From Prochlorococcus sp. AG-409-P01 (GTDB lineage: Bacteria > Cyanobacteriota > Cyanobacteriia > PCC-6307 > Cyanobiaceae), in contig QCKM01000001.1 of NCBI GenBank assembly GCA_003215335.1, positions 124,001 through 188,000 of the forward strand: 64,000 bases of DNA, read 5' to 3'. The notes below the pieces were generated by a model. That model saw only the letters and a program-made list of their open reading frames with translations. It did no database searches and was not told the DNA's origin. Shown here in pieces: positions 45,545-53,625 of this stretch. Positions within the stretch are counted from its first letter, which is position 1, and each line of letters begins with the position of its first letter. The position numbers were made by a program, and so were the translations under genes.

Positions 45545-46876
45545 GTGAAAGCTAGTCCATTTGACAACCTCCCTCCATTGAGCCAGGAGGAGGCTTTAGA
45601 GCTTCTTGCGACACCAGTATGTGAACTTCAGTTGTCGAGTGACTATTACAAGGCAGCTTTTCATTTAATGAAATATCCCGGGGAAAAGACCGAGAAAGCT
45701 TTGATTGATTTAGTTGAATCCACAGCTACTGACCAGGCAGTGATTATTGCTCGGAGGAAGGCAGTTGAAGGACTTGCCAGGCTTGGATGTGTCGATGCGA
45801 TACCGGTGATTGGTTCTTGTCTTAATAGCTCTGACCCTTATTTAGTTGAAAATGCTGCCTGGGCACTTAAGGAACTTGGCTGTGAAGATGGTTCCCTTCA
45901 TTCAGTCATGATTTCATTGCTTGATGATCCAAGGCAAAATAGGCGAGTTTTGATTCAGAGCCTTACAGATTTAGGAGTGGTTTCAGTTATATCTAAGATC
46001 AAGGATTTATTAAACGATGTGACTTTGTCGGTTGGGGTTCGAGGAGCATCGATAGTCGCCATGTCAAGGTTGGCTGGGGCTGATAATTATATTTTTGAGT
46101 TAGAGAAACATTTGATTGATTTGAATCAAAATAACCGACATTGTGCCGTTGAGGATGTTATTAATGGAGGCGCTCTTGACCTTTTGCCAGCAGTTTTGCG
46201 AGCACCAGTTGCACCTTCATTTAGGATGCGTGCAATTAGTGCCCTTTGGCCAGATAAAATTTTACGGTATAGGCAACTAAACCTGATAGAGATCATTGAC
46301 CAGTTGATTATTGATGACCCAAATAACTTGAATTTGGTTCACTATTATGATTCTAGACCTACAGAAGATATTTTGGTTGATTATTTATTTGGTACAGACT
46401 TTAGCCGCTCCTACCTCGCAGTTAAAATGCTCTGCACGAGAAATATCGATTTAGTTTGGCTCGCATTATCCAAAAATCTAGACAAAGCAAAGAAGGATTA
46501 TGGTGCTCTCTATTTCTTCCTGCTAGTTATTAACCTCATGCCGTATCTAATTGAGGCTAATAAAGAGAAAGTAGAGGAAATCATCTCCTCAGCGTTAAGT
46601 AATTCATGGCCTCCATTTATGAAATTTAAACCGATTGCAATTTTTTTGATCATGAAAGTAGATACTAGATTAAACTATAAAAATATAGCTTTCTTCCTTG
46701 ACGAAGAGAAGACCCCATTTTGGGCTTCTCGTTATGCAGCTTTGCTTTCTATTGAGGATTGGCTTAAAGATGAGCGAAAAGAGAATATTTACACCTTTTT
46801 GAATTGCTGCATAAATGATTCAAATCGCTTTGTAAATGCCAAGAGAGAAGCTCTTCTTGAGAAATTAAGGCATTAA
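45545..46876 (+). CDS. cpeY: Phycoerythrobilin lyase subunit CpeY
   Basis: The 443-residue protein starts at GTG and is a HEAT-repeat lyase: ATPVCELQLSSDYYKAAFHLMKYPG at the N-terminus and RRKAVEGLARLGCVDAIPVIGSCL (given in parts) among the repeats. Its length and N-terminus match CpeY (~430-440). With CpeZ it attaches phycoerythrobilin to the α-subunit Cys82 equivalent. It is divergent from the CpeF/MpeV-like gene by 171 bases and converges with cpeT. No truncation is seen, so the lyase should be complete. Confidence 0.84.
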   Translation: MKASPFDNLPPLSQEEALELLATPVCELQLSSDYYKAAFHLMKYPGEKTEKALIDLVESTATDQAVIIARRKAVEGLARLGCVDAIPVIGSCLNSSDPYLVENAAWALKELGCEDGSLHSVMISLLDDPRQNRRVLIQSLTDLGVVSVISKIKDLLNDVTLSVGVRGASIVAMSRLAGADNYIFELEKHLIDLNQNNRHCAVEDVINGGALDLLPAVLRAPVAPSFRMRAISALWPDKILRYRQLNLIEIIDQLIIDDPNNLNLVHYYDSRPTEDILVDYLFGTDFSRSYLAVKMLCTRNIDLVWLALSKNLDKAKKDYGALYFFLLVINLMPYLIEANKEKVEEIISSALSNSWPPFMKFKPIAIFLIMKVDTRLNYKNIAFFLDEEKTPFWASRYAALLSIEDWLKDERKENIYTFLNCCINDSNRFVNAKREALLEKLRH

Positions 46877-46886
46877 AAGTTGATTT

Positions 46887-46919
46887 ATTAGATCTTATTT
46901 ATTCTAAATAGGATCTAAT
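46887..46919. terminator. Hairpin between convergent cpeY and cpeT, possibly bidirectional
   Basis: ATTAGATCTTATTTA (46887-46901) and TAAATAGGATCTAAT (46905-46919) pair over 15 bases with one G-T pair and a 3-base loop. It lies 10 bases after the cpeY stop and 109 bases before the cpeT stop (47028). No T-run follows on either strand, so it is a bidirectional terminator or mRNA-end candidate. Confidence 0.5.
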
Positions 46920-47027
46920 GATCCCTGTTTATAACATACTAAACCTGCTCGTAAAAAAATATGTATTTTGAGATCTGATTTGCTTTGAACATTTTTCCTG
47001 TGTGCTTATTGGTTGATTTGAATTTTA

Positions 47028-47645
47028 TTACATAAGATTTGCCTCCCAAGAACTTGTGACGCTTTCACCAATATTTCTAATTCTTTTGAAAATTAGGTCG
47101 CCATGCTCTGATCCCCAAGAATGCTTATTGGTTTTAGCGTCATAGCCTATGTCGAGACTAGTCCATGTCTCTTGGTTGAATGTGACTTTGCTGATCAAAT
47201 ATGTTGAACGCCCTTCGCGATTGATTATGCAGTTATTTCCTGGCTCAACCTTACCTTCATATTGACCAGATAGCTTTTCCTTAAAGTGCATTGAGCAGCC
47301 TACTCTTCTTTTTAAATTGCTTGTATCTATGTCATTAATTAGTTCGTGGTGTATACCTGCACCCGCTACTCTCTCAGGCTTCCAGATCTTATAATTCTCA
47401 ATTACATAAATATTTCTTCTCACTTTTAGTCTATGTAAGGATTGTCTATATGGTGTCCAGGGTGAATAGTCATAACTTTGCTCAGAATAGAAACCAGGAC
47501 CACCAAGTACCTTCCAAGGTAGAGGGCAGAAGTAGATATTGATATGAGCAAATAGCCGAGGTGATTCTTTGGCCTGATCTTGATTGCTGTAATGTGCTGA
47601 CAATGTTCTTGCAAAACGAAGAAGTGAAATATTTCTCTCTAACAT
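47028..47645 (-). CDS. cpeT: Phycoerythrobilin lyase CpeT
   Basis: The 205-residue protein matches CpeT: RFARTLSAHYSNQDQAKESPRLFAHI at the start, then FYSEQSYDYSPWTPYRQSLHRL in the middle (shown as parts), which is typical of this lyase. CpeT attaches phycoerythrobilin to the β-subunit Cys165; the equivalent Cys163 exists in ppeB here. It follows cpeS by seven bases on the minus strand, so cpeS-cpeT are co-transcribed behind ppeC. Length is normal. Confidence 0.86.
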   Translation of the reverse strand: MLERNISLLRFARTLSAHYSNQDQAKESPRLFAHINIYFCPLPWKVLGGPGFYSEQSYDYSPWTPYRQSLHRLKVRRNIYVIENYKIWKPERVAGAGIHHELINDIDTSNLKRRVGCSMHFKEKLSGQYEGKVEPGNNCIINREGRSTYLISKVTFNQETWTSLDIGYDAKTNKHSWGSEHGDLIFKRIRNIGESVTSSWEANLM

Positions 47646-47652
47646 CTTTTGA

Positions 47653-48192
47653 TTAGGTTTTTGGATTTATCTTACGGACTTCGGAAGCAAAAGATGTTTG
47701 AATGATTCCTTTGCCTGAGGATGTTTTTATAACTGTAGATCGACAACGTACATTTTCAGAAACAAACCATATGCGTTCTTCTGCAATAGAATTTTCATAA
47801 TTAGTTTTTAAGATTAAAGTACCATCCGACAGTAGAACATAATCTGAAATAGCCTGAATAGCTTCTGCATAGCCAAGGCTTCTAACTATTAAACCTTTTT
47901 TGATCGAAGATGGGACAGGTATTAGGACACAGGAACCAGACGTATTCTCTGTTTCTTCAATCATATTCCAGTCACTATCTGCTTCCCAGCTCATGCGAAA
48001 TGGTGCAACTGGTTTGTATTGGCTTGTATTACTTTGCTCTAGAAGCTTGACTACATCTGGTTCCTTAAGATCTAGTCGACTTATCTCTATATGGCTTGTA
48101 ATTTGCTCAAACTGTTGAAAAGCAAGTGAATGTCCACTTCTCATAGAGCGCCAATTGCCTTCACTAAGTTCAATAAACTGTTCAATTCTCAT
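47653..48192 (-). CDS. cpeS: Phycoerythrobilin lyase CpeS
   Basis: The preferred product has about 179 residues, beginning MRIEQFIELSEGNWRSMRSGHS, which aligns with the usual CpeS N-terminus. An earlier ATG at 48234 would add 14 residues. The CpeS/CpcS family attaches phycoerythrobilin at Cys82 of β subunits; Cys82 is present in ppeB. The start at 48192 overlaps the 3' end of the upstream 62-residue gene by 11 bases; the earlier start would overlap it by 53. It lies in the order ppeC, 62-residue gene, cpeS, cpeT on the minus strand. Confidence 0.84.
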   Translation of the reverse strand: MRIEQFIELSEGNWRSMRSGHSLAFQQFEQITSHIEISRLDLKEPDVVKLLEQSNTSQYKPVAPFRMSWEADSDWNMIEETENTSGSCVLIPVPSSIKKGLIVRSLGYAEAIQAISDYVLLSDGTLILKTNYENSIAEERIWFVSENVRCRSTVIKTSSGKGIIQTSFASEVRKINPKT

Positions 48193-48370
48193 CAATTGAG
48201 CTTTCTGAGTCATTGTCATCCAAATTCGATCCATGACTTCGAGCTTTTTGAATCATGCGAACCATCGAATCAACCATCATTGACATAGCCATTGGAACTT
48301 TTTTCCCCGAAGGGGTTTCTGAAGACTGATCACCTGGTAGGTCATTAGAAGGAGGGCGGAATTGAGGCAT
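48182..48370 (-). CDS. Small acidic protein upstream of cpeS, unknown
   Basis: A 62-residue protein with a proline-rich start (PQFRPPSNDLPGDQSSETP), a Met-rich middle (PMAMSMMVDSMVRMIQ) and an acidic end (DDNDSESSIDEN). It overlaps the start of cpeS by 11-53 bases and follows ppeC by 126 bases. Position in the phycoerythrin lyase operon suggests a role in phycoerythrin assembly, such as a lyase partner or chaperone, but nothing in the sequence shows activity. It is not similar to any named family that I recognise. The frame is open with an ATG start. Confidence 0.5.
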   Translation of the reverse strand: MPQFRPPSNDLPGDQSSETPSGKKVPMAMSMMVDSMVRMIQKARSHGSNLDDNDSESSIDEN

Positions 48371-48496
48371 GGATCAGAGAGTTTAGGAAGAGATGACCGT
48401 GTGTTGTAGCTTCTAATTATCTAGTGCTTTCTGCCTGGTATAAGAGTATTTCATAGCCTTGTGATTGAATTTGAATAACTAAAAGCTCTTATTAGT

Positions 48497-49408
48497 TCAT
48501 TTGATTAAGGCAACAACTTTCAAGTGCTCAGGCATTCTTATGGATTCAGCTTTACCCTTAGCTAAACTTTCTAGCAAAAGACTTTTGCCCCCTCGCGAAT
48601 TTGCCAAAGTGCTTCTGCCATGCAAGACATTGTCACTTGAAGCAAAACTCCTTGCAATGGCAGCTGAGTTATTAAAACATGAGGTTGGCATATCGCATGG
48701 AGAATTCCACCCCCGCATATATGGAACTATGTCTGATCCAAAGACCTCTTCATATTCAGCTCCATCGACTAAAGCATCAATATGTCTGTCAAACCCTTCC
48801 TCTCTCATTATTTCAACATGATTGAGAACTTCTTGCTGTGATTTTGGTGGCCTGCCAAGCAGATGTTTGAAGTTTAGTTCTATAGACCTTTGTTGAGTAA
48901 CGACTTCCAAATAATGGGCTTTGTAAAACGATGATTTGGCTAGATGCCTTACAAAATCTCGAATTGTTATGTCACCATTTCGAAGTCGCCTTTCGGCATC
49001 GCGTGGACGTTCGCTTTCCATTGCATGGAAATTGCCATAGACCTGTCTATATGCAGTTTTGATTGCTAGGTGGAAAGATTCATCATCATGAGGTGCATAT
49101 TTCTGAAAGGTAAAGCCAAAAGGACATGTCTCTTCATCCCTTGGTCCTATAGGGAGGTGTAATTTGTGGCAGGCTTTTCTTTTATATGCACTAATGACTT
49201 GATTCTTTTCTAAAGAAGCGCCTTTCCCTGGATCTGTTTGAGAGGTTGTCGTGAAAATATCTGGTTGTCCTGGCATGCAGCCAGCCTTCGAGCAAAGTAT
49301 GTAACTCACTTGAGTGCTTCCCGCTACGCGTGACTTGCCGTAGGAAATGGGTTCTTCAGTCATGCTTTGGGCACCAAATCCCTTGGCAAAGACTGGAATG
49401 TAAGACAT
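48497..49408 (-). CDS. ppeC: Phycoerythrin-associated PBS linker
   Basis: The 303-residue protein contains a phycobilisome linker domain (residues ~115-240: HLAIKTAYRQVYGNFHAMES, RLRNGDITIRDFVRHLAKSS, FKHLLGRPPKSQQEV). It has an N-terminal extension of ~100 residues with Cys39 and Cys44 and a C-terminal tail. In low-light Prochlorococcus this is the linker PpeC, which holds phycoerythrin in place, probably at the thylakoid. No phycobilisome rod or core genes are visible. It heads a minus-strand operon of ppeC, the small gene, cpeS and cpeT. A palindrome and -10-like box lie upstream. The N-terminal cysteines could bind a bilin, but this is speculative. Confidence 0.88.
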   Translation of the reverse strand: MSYIPVFAKGFGAQSMTEEPISYGKSRVAGSTQVSYILCSKAGCMPGQPDIFTTTSQTDPGKGASLEKNQVISAYKRKACHKLHLPIGPRDEETCPFGFTFQKYAPHDDESFHLAIKTAYRQVYGNFHAMESERPRDAERRLRNGDITIRDFVRHLAKSSFYKAHYLEVVTQQRSIELNFKHLLGRPPKSQQEVLNHVEIMREEGFDRHIDALVDGAEYEEVFGSDIVPYMRGWNSPCDMPTSCFNNSAAIARSFASSDNVLHGRSTLANSRGGKSLLLESLAKGKAESIRMPEHLKVVALIK

Positions 49409-49467
49409 ATGAAGTGTGGGGGTAAGGGAAGCTTTTATTTGAAAAAGAAACAGCAGTTAGTGTCTTT

Positions 49468-49505
49468 GATAATAATTGTGGTTATCTAATTGTTCTTAGA
49501 AGAAC
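49468..49505 (-). promoter_or_regulatory. Candidate ppeC promoter with palindromic operator
   Basis: On the minus strand TATTATC (complement of 49468-49474) is a -10-like box about 60 bases before the ppeC start. The palindrome GTTCTT-AG-AAGAAC (49492-49505) lies where the -35 would be expected. Overlap of a symmetrical site with the promoter suggests repressor or activator control, but no -35 consensus is clear and the regulator is not known. Confidence 0.35.
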
Positions 49506-49580
49506 CTACAAGCACCTCTTACTGCAAGACTTTTCCATAAATTAATGGTAATGCTTTCTGCCTTGACTCATGATGTCTTG

Positions 49581-50027
49581 TTAATGATTTAGAAGCCACT
49601 CCACTTGAGCCGCATTTAGCACAGGTGAAGCACTAAGCCAACCATGTCGATCTAAATAGAAAGCCCAAGGCAGTTCTTCTCCTAATCCTGGACAATGCTC
49701 TTTGCTTAAAGCAGCCAGACCCGGATCGACATCCAAAGCTTCTAAAAGTTTTACTGCATGATCTGGCCCGGAAATTTTGGTTGGCCTTATTGCCGAGCCG
49801 ACAACCCAGGTCAAGCGAGTTTCAGAGAGCTCACCTTGAGTTTTTTCGCACGCAAGTAGTAGGTTGCATGTCGCTGGGTATTTTTGAATTGTTTCGTTCC
49901 ACAGAAGTAGATTCTCTTTTTTTAGATCAAGTTTAAAAGTCCCATTGGAAGCACAAATTTGCAGCTCATTTTTCCCATCTAGGCATGCAAGAATGTCTTT
50001 TATCTTGTATTCAGCTGAAATTTTCAT
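49581..50027 (-). CDS. Conserved hypothetical protein near phycoerythrin genes
   Basis: The 148-residue protein has no signal peptide or transmembrane helix. It mixes charged and hydrophobic strands (LLLACEKTQGELSETRLTWV; AFYLDRHGWLSASPVLNAAQ, shown in part), suggesting a small soluble α/β protein. I do not recognise the family. It lies 49 bases after the PucC-like gene's stop (50077) on the same strand and upstream of the ppeC promoter region, so it may be co-transcribed with the transporter. Association with pigment handling is positional only. Confidence 0.55.
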   Translation of the reverse strand: MKISAEYKIKDILACLDGKNELQICASNGTFKLDLKKENLLLWNETIQKYPATCNLLLACEKTQGELSETRLTWVVGSAIRPTKISGPDHAVKLLEALDVDPGLAALSKEHCPGLGEELPWAFYLDRHGWLSASPVLNAAQVEWLLNH

Positions 50028-50076
50028 TGATAATTTTTTGAGGGTCTATGGGGTTTGAATGACTTAGTGAAACCAA

Positions 50077-51510
50077 CTAATCATCGAGATTTTGCATGAA
50101 TAGAGTCTGCATTTGGGTGACAGTATCTTTACGAAAACGGTTCACATTTACCTTCCCAAGGACTACTATAGCCAGAACCATCAGGACAGTTTCAAGGACA
50201 AAGACAAAGGAGAATGCCAGGAGGGGATTGTCTGGCCCTGTGATTATTCTTCCGATGTCTAATAACCCACCCCCGAGAACCTTACCCATGGCTCTTGATA
50301 GAGCTTGTGCGAGCCCCCATATCCCAACAAAGGTTCCAGCGACTTCTGGAAGTGTTAAGTCAAGCATTAATGAAAGAGCGCTATTTGTACCAATACCAGC
50401 TGAGATGCCGAAGATTCCCATTACCAAGAAAAGTGTATTGTTGTCCTTGCCAATTCCCGCAAATATGATCATTAATAGTGAACCAATTATCATCCAACAG
50501 CCCATACGTGCAGTTGCAAGTTTACCCAGACGTGGTGTTACCCAGATGCCAGCAATTAACAGTCCTAAGAGAGTTCCAACACCCCAATATGCATTTAGCA
50601 ATGTAGTTCGAGATATTGGGAGAGAAAACACTTCTGCACCATAACTTTCAAGTATTGGATCTTGAAGAAATAATCCAAGGGTATAAAGAACTAAAAAACC
50701 AAAGAAAATAAGAATTTGAGGACTTGATTTTATTAATGACCAGGATTTTTTTAGGCTTACATTATTTGAGGATTCTTTTGAAGATTGATCAGTTAGTGTT
50801 TTTTGGGGTTCAATTCCCCAACATGAAATGAAGGATAGGAAAAGTACAATGATCGATACTCGAACCATGAAGCTTTGCAGTGCAGGTTGCAGAACTGCAG
50901 GATCTGTGACTCCATCGATCCCTTTCATAGTGCTTGAAATTGCAATAGCGCCAACAACTATTCCTACAGTCAGCATTGCCCAAATAATGCCCACTGCTTT
51001 GGGCCTTTCTTCCTCTGTCGTTAAGTCAATGATTAGAGCCAAGTAAGGAGTTGAAGCTAAGGAGATAGCAAGTCCATAAAGCGCAAAAAGGCAACAAAGA
51101 GCAATTGAACATGCTGTGATGGGGATTAAATCTCCTCCTCTTAGCGCTTTTTCTGTTATGAAAATCAGCGGAATAGACAAAACTGCCATCAGGCAAAAAC
51201 CTGCAGTGCCTAACCATATGTAAGGAGTTCTTCTTCTCCCTTTGATTGGCAAACTATCTGAGATGTTCCCAAAGAGAACCCTAGAAGGAGCCATTAATTG
51301 CTCGAATGCGAGACCTCCGCCTACTAGTAGAGCTGGGAATGCTAATTCGGAAATCATCACTCGATTAAGCATTCCAGCGAAGATGACGGCAAGGCAGCCT
51401 AAGCAGCCTTGAAAAACACTTAATCGTGCGAGCTTTAGAGCATTTAAGCCATTGGGGGAATGAAAACTTTGCTCTGCTTGAAAACCTGATCTCATTAAAG
51501 AAGATTCCAT
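50077..51510 (-). CDS. PucC/BCD-family chlorophyll transporter-like MFS protein
   Basis: The 477-residue membrane protein has about 12 hydrophobic segments. AFPALLVGGGLAFEQLMAPSRVLFGNISD and KGRRRTPYIWLGTAGFC (as pieces) match the PucC family, MFS-like proteins involved in assembly of light-harvesting (bacterio)chlorophyll complexes. In oxygenic cyanobacteria such proteins may act on chlorophyll delivery or Pcb antenna assembly. It is divergent from the 51602 gene and next to the phycoerythrin genes. Substrate and direction are not evident. Confidence 0.8.
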   Translation of the reverse strand: MESSLMRSGFQAEQSFHSPNGLNALKLARLSVFQGCLGCLAVIFAGMLNRVMISELAFPALLVGGGLAFEQLMAPSRVLFGNISDSLPIKGRRRTPYIWLGTAGFCLMAVLSIPLIFITEKALRGGDLIPITACSIALCCLFALYGLAISLASTPYLALIIDLTTEEERPKAVGIIWAMLTVGIVVGAIAISSTMKGIDGVTDPAVLQPALQSFMVRVSIIVLFLSFISCWGIEPQKTLTDQSSKESSNNVSLKKSWSLIKSSPQILIFFGFLVLYTLGLFLQDPILESYGAEVFSLPISRTTLLNAYWGVGTLLGLLIAGIWVTPRLGKLATARMGCWMIIGSLLMIIFAGIGKDNNTLFLVMGIFGISAGIGTNSALSLMLDLTLPEVAGTFVGIWGLAQALSRAMGKVLGGGLLDIGRIITGPDNPLLAFSFVFVLETVLMVLAIVVLGKVNVNRFRKDTVTQMQTLFMQNLDD

Positions 51511-51601
51511 TGAGTCAATATTGCCTCCTCACAAGCTTGAGATGGACAGTTTCCTCAACACCGATACCATCTAAAATATTAGTTCAATTAGGCTAGTCGT
51601 A

Positions 51602-52066
51602 ATGGCTGGAAATGAGACATCTAATTCATCTGAGCAATTATTGAGCCGACAACTCCTTATCATGAGCGAGCTCAGTGAGAAGATGACTATTAGATTACTC
51701 GAGATTGAAAATAGGATTCTGAAAATGAAAGAATCTAATTATCTTCTAAATAAAAAAAATACCTCGTCATCGCAAAAGATGCTTCAAATTAGTCAAAGTA
51801 GGTTGACTGGTTTGCGCGACTTACTTAAATCTAAATTGGGCAAGGAATACTATGAAGATTTAGAACCATGCAATGTATACAATAGCAACAAGAATAGTGA
51901 TCCATCACAGTCAGTATCTTTGACGACGAATTATCAAGAAGAGTTGGAGGATAACCTCTCAGAGCAAAGCCTTTCCAATAATCAAACTAGTTACTCAGCC
52001 GATAATACTTGTGATATTAAGCATGTTGACAACCCTCAGTTGGAATTCATATCTTCTTTTGATTAG
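51602..52066 (+). CDS. Hypothetical protein with coiled-coil segment
   Basis: A 154-residue protein with an N-terminal helix rich in Leu/Glu/Met (SEQLLSRQLLIMSELSEKMT) that could form a coiled coil, then a Ser/Asn/Asp-rich C-terminus (SLTTNYQEELEDNLSEQSLSN in part) probably disordered. No transmembrane segment. Divergent from the PucC-like gene by 91 bases and converging with the short gene at 52070. Family not recognised. Confidence 0.5.
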   Translation: MAGNETSNSSEQLLSRQLLIMSELSEKMTIRLLEIENRILKMKESNYLLNKKNTSSSQKMLQISQSRLTGLRDLLKSKLGKEYYEDLEPCNVYNSNKNSDPSQSVSLTTNYQEELEDNLSEQSLSNNQTSYSADNTCDIKHVDNPQLEFISSFD

Positions 52067-52069
52067 GTT

Positions 52070-52312
52070 TTACTTCAGACTTAAAAGCCTTACTCTAAAA
52101 TTTGCAACCTCTTTTGCCATTGATGGATTCTGGATTGAGAATGGATGATCACTTACTTGTGAAAGTGCAAGCTCAATTTTTTTATCTTGACTTATTTCTT
52201 TGCTGCCATTTTCAGAGCAGGACCTTTCCCAAGCCTTATCAAAGGCCATGGCAAAACTGTCGGCATTGTTAAATACTTGAGGGTTCTTATCAATAGGTGA
52301 TGGAAATGCCAA
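52070..52312 (-). CDS. Small hypothetical protein
   Basis: An 80-residue open frame (if it starts at TTG 52312; ATG 52249 would give 59 residues). It has a serine-rich, charged sequence without transmembrane segments (ERSCSENGSKEISQDKKIEL). A stop codon lies five codons upstream of the TTG, so no longer start is available. It converges with the gene at 51602 with a 3-base gap. It is not recognised and may be a decayed or lineage-specific gene. Confidence 0.35.
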   Translation of the reverse strand: MAFPSPIDKNPQVFNNADSFAMAFDKAWERSCSENGSKEISQDKKIELALSQVSDHPFSIQNPSMAKEVANFRVRLLSLK

Positions 52313-52741
52313 AATGATGCCCTCTTGTTATCAGGGAAAGACTTGTCAGTCGAAATTATATAGCTTGTTGTCAGGAGATTCAAAATGATTTTTTCTTTTT
52401 CTCACAGACTCAAAATGCTTTGACTCATTTTTTAATAGGTCGTATTTTGGCAACTTTCTTTTAAGGATATTGAAAGTGTTCTCTATGTAAAGCATTCAGG
52501 ATTGATAATTTAAAGACTCTAAGTTTATAGTCTAATTGTTTTAAGTATATTTAAATGCCACCCTCTTTGGTTGTTGAGTGTAATTGCTTGATTGGACTTC
52601 CATTACTTTCTTCCATGAGAAGGCACAGTTACTGCTTTGAATCTTTCTTTTAACAAATGATTAACCATTATTTATAAGTTCTTGGGTTGGCGCGACTATT
52701 TGCCGAAGATTTGAATATCATTTAGTTAGCATTAGTCTCAA
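52313..52741. other. 429-base gap before the prohibitin-like gene; nothing firm seen
   Basis: No convincing gene, tRNA or riboswitch was found. A short inverted pair, AGACT (52514-52518) and AGTCT (52529-52533), is too weak to call. The region probably contains the promoter of the prohibitin-like gene, but no -10/-35 with proper spacing stands out. A short open frame on the minus strand overlapping the small gene (up to 52383) is judged a shadow. Confidence 0.5.
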
Positions 52742-53551
52742 ATGACCTCACCAACTTCCTTTCGCAATATCACTCCTAATGGATCGGGAGGAGCGGCTAC
52801 TCTTCTGGTAGTGCTTTCTTTTACTGGCTTTATCTTGCTAACGCAGGCTTTGTTCATAGTGCCTGCGGGTCAAGTTGCTGTAGTTACTACTCTTGGAAAG
52901 GTAAGTGGCGGGTCAAGAAGGCCTGGTTTAAACCTGAAGATACCTTTTGTTCAGGCTGTTGCTCCATTTGATGTAAGAACGCAGGTAAAGCCAGAGAAAT
53001 TTGCAACCCTTACAAAAGATTTGCAAGTTATTGAAGCTACTGCCACTGTTAAGTATGCAGTGAGGCCAAGTGAAGCAGGGCGTGTTTTTAGCACAATTGC
53101 AAGTAATGATAGAGATGTTTATCCAAGAATTATTCAACCTTCTTTGCTAAAAGCTTTGAAGTCTGTCTTTTCCCAATATGAGCTTGTCACAATTGCTAGT
53201 AAATGGAGTGATATATCTGAGTTAGTTGAAAGAACAGTCGCTGAAGAACTTGATAAATTTGATTATGTAGATGTTCGAGGCCTAGATCTGACTGGCTTGC
53301 AGATTGCTGAAGAATATCGTGCTGCGATTGAACAAAAACAGATTGCTGAACAGCAATTGCTTAGAGCTCAGACAGAAGTGAAGATCGCAGAGCAAGAAGC
53401 CAAGCGCTACGAAACATTGACGCAAAGCTTAGATAATCAAGTCTTGTTTAAGTTGTTTCTCGATAAGTGGGATGGTAAAACACAAGTTGTTCCATCTCTC
53501 CCGGGAAGTAATAGCGGTACTCCACCAGTAATAGTAAGAGGAAATAACTAA
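52742..53551 (+). CDS. Prohibitin/SPFH (band 7)-family membrane protein
   Basis: The 269-residue protein has an N-terminal transmembrane helix (TLLVVLSFTGFILLTQALFIV) and an SPFH domain: VPAGQVAVVTTLGKVSG, RRPGLNLKIPFVQAVAPFDVR, and a later coiled-coil (AAIEQKQIAEQQLLRAQTEV). This is the prohibitin subfamily. These proteins form ring-like membrane scaffolds; cyanobacterial homologues act in stress and possibly photosystem or thylakoid quality control. The gene stands alone between a long gap and a convergent hypothetical gene. Confidence 0.88.
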   Translation: MTSPTSFRNITPNGSGGAATLLVVLSFTGFILLTQALFIVPAGQVAVVTTLGKVSGGSRRPGLNLKIPFVQAVAPFDVRTQVKPEKFATLTKDLQVIEATATVKYAVRPSEAGRVFSTIASNDRDVYPRIIQPSLLKALKSVFSQYELVTIASKWSDISELVERTVAEELDKFDYVDVRGLDLTGLQIAEEYRAAIEQKQIAEQQLLRAQTEVKIAEQEAKRYETLTQSLDNQVLFKLFLDKWDGKTQVVPSLPGSNSGTPPVIVRGNN

Positions 53552-53625
53552 TTTTTCAACTTTTTTTATCTCTAAGATTTCTTTTCTTTTAAATTAATAT
53601 TCCGTACAATTTATTTATGAACACT

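Noticed and set aside
50096-50644. 182-codon open frame antisense to the PucC-like gene
   Set aside because: It mirrors the hydrophobic codons of the transporter and yields a Pro/Arg/Ser/Thr-rich product without a recognisable fold.
52192-52383. 63-codon frame overlapping the small gene at 52070-52312
   Set aside because: It has an ATG, but its sequence is low in coding character and the other frame has the better charged-helical pattern; a frameshift joining the two could not be demonstrated.
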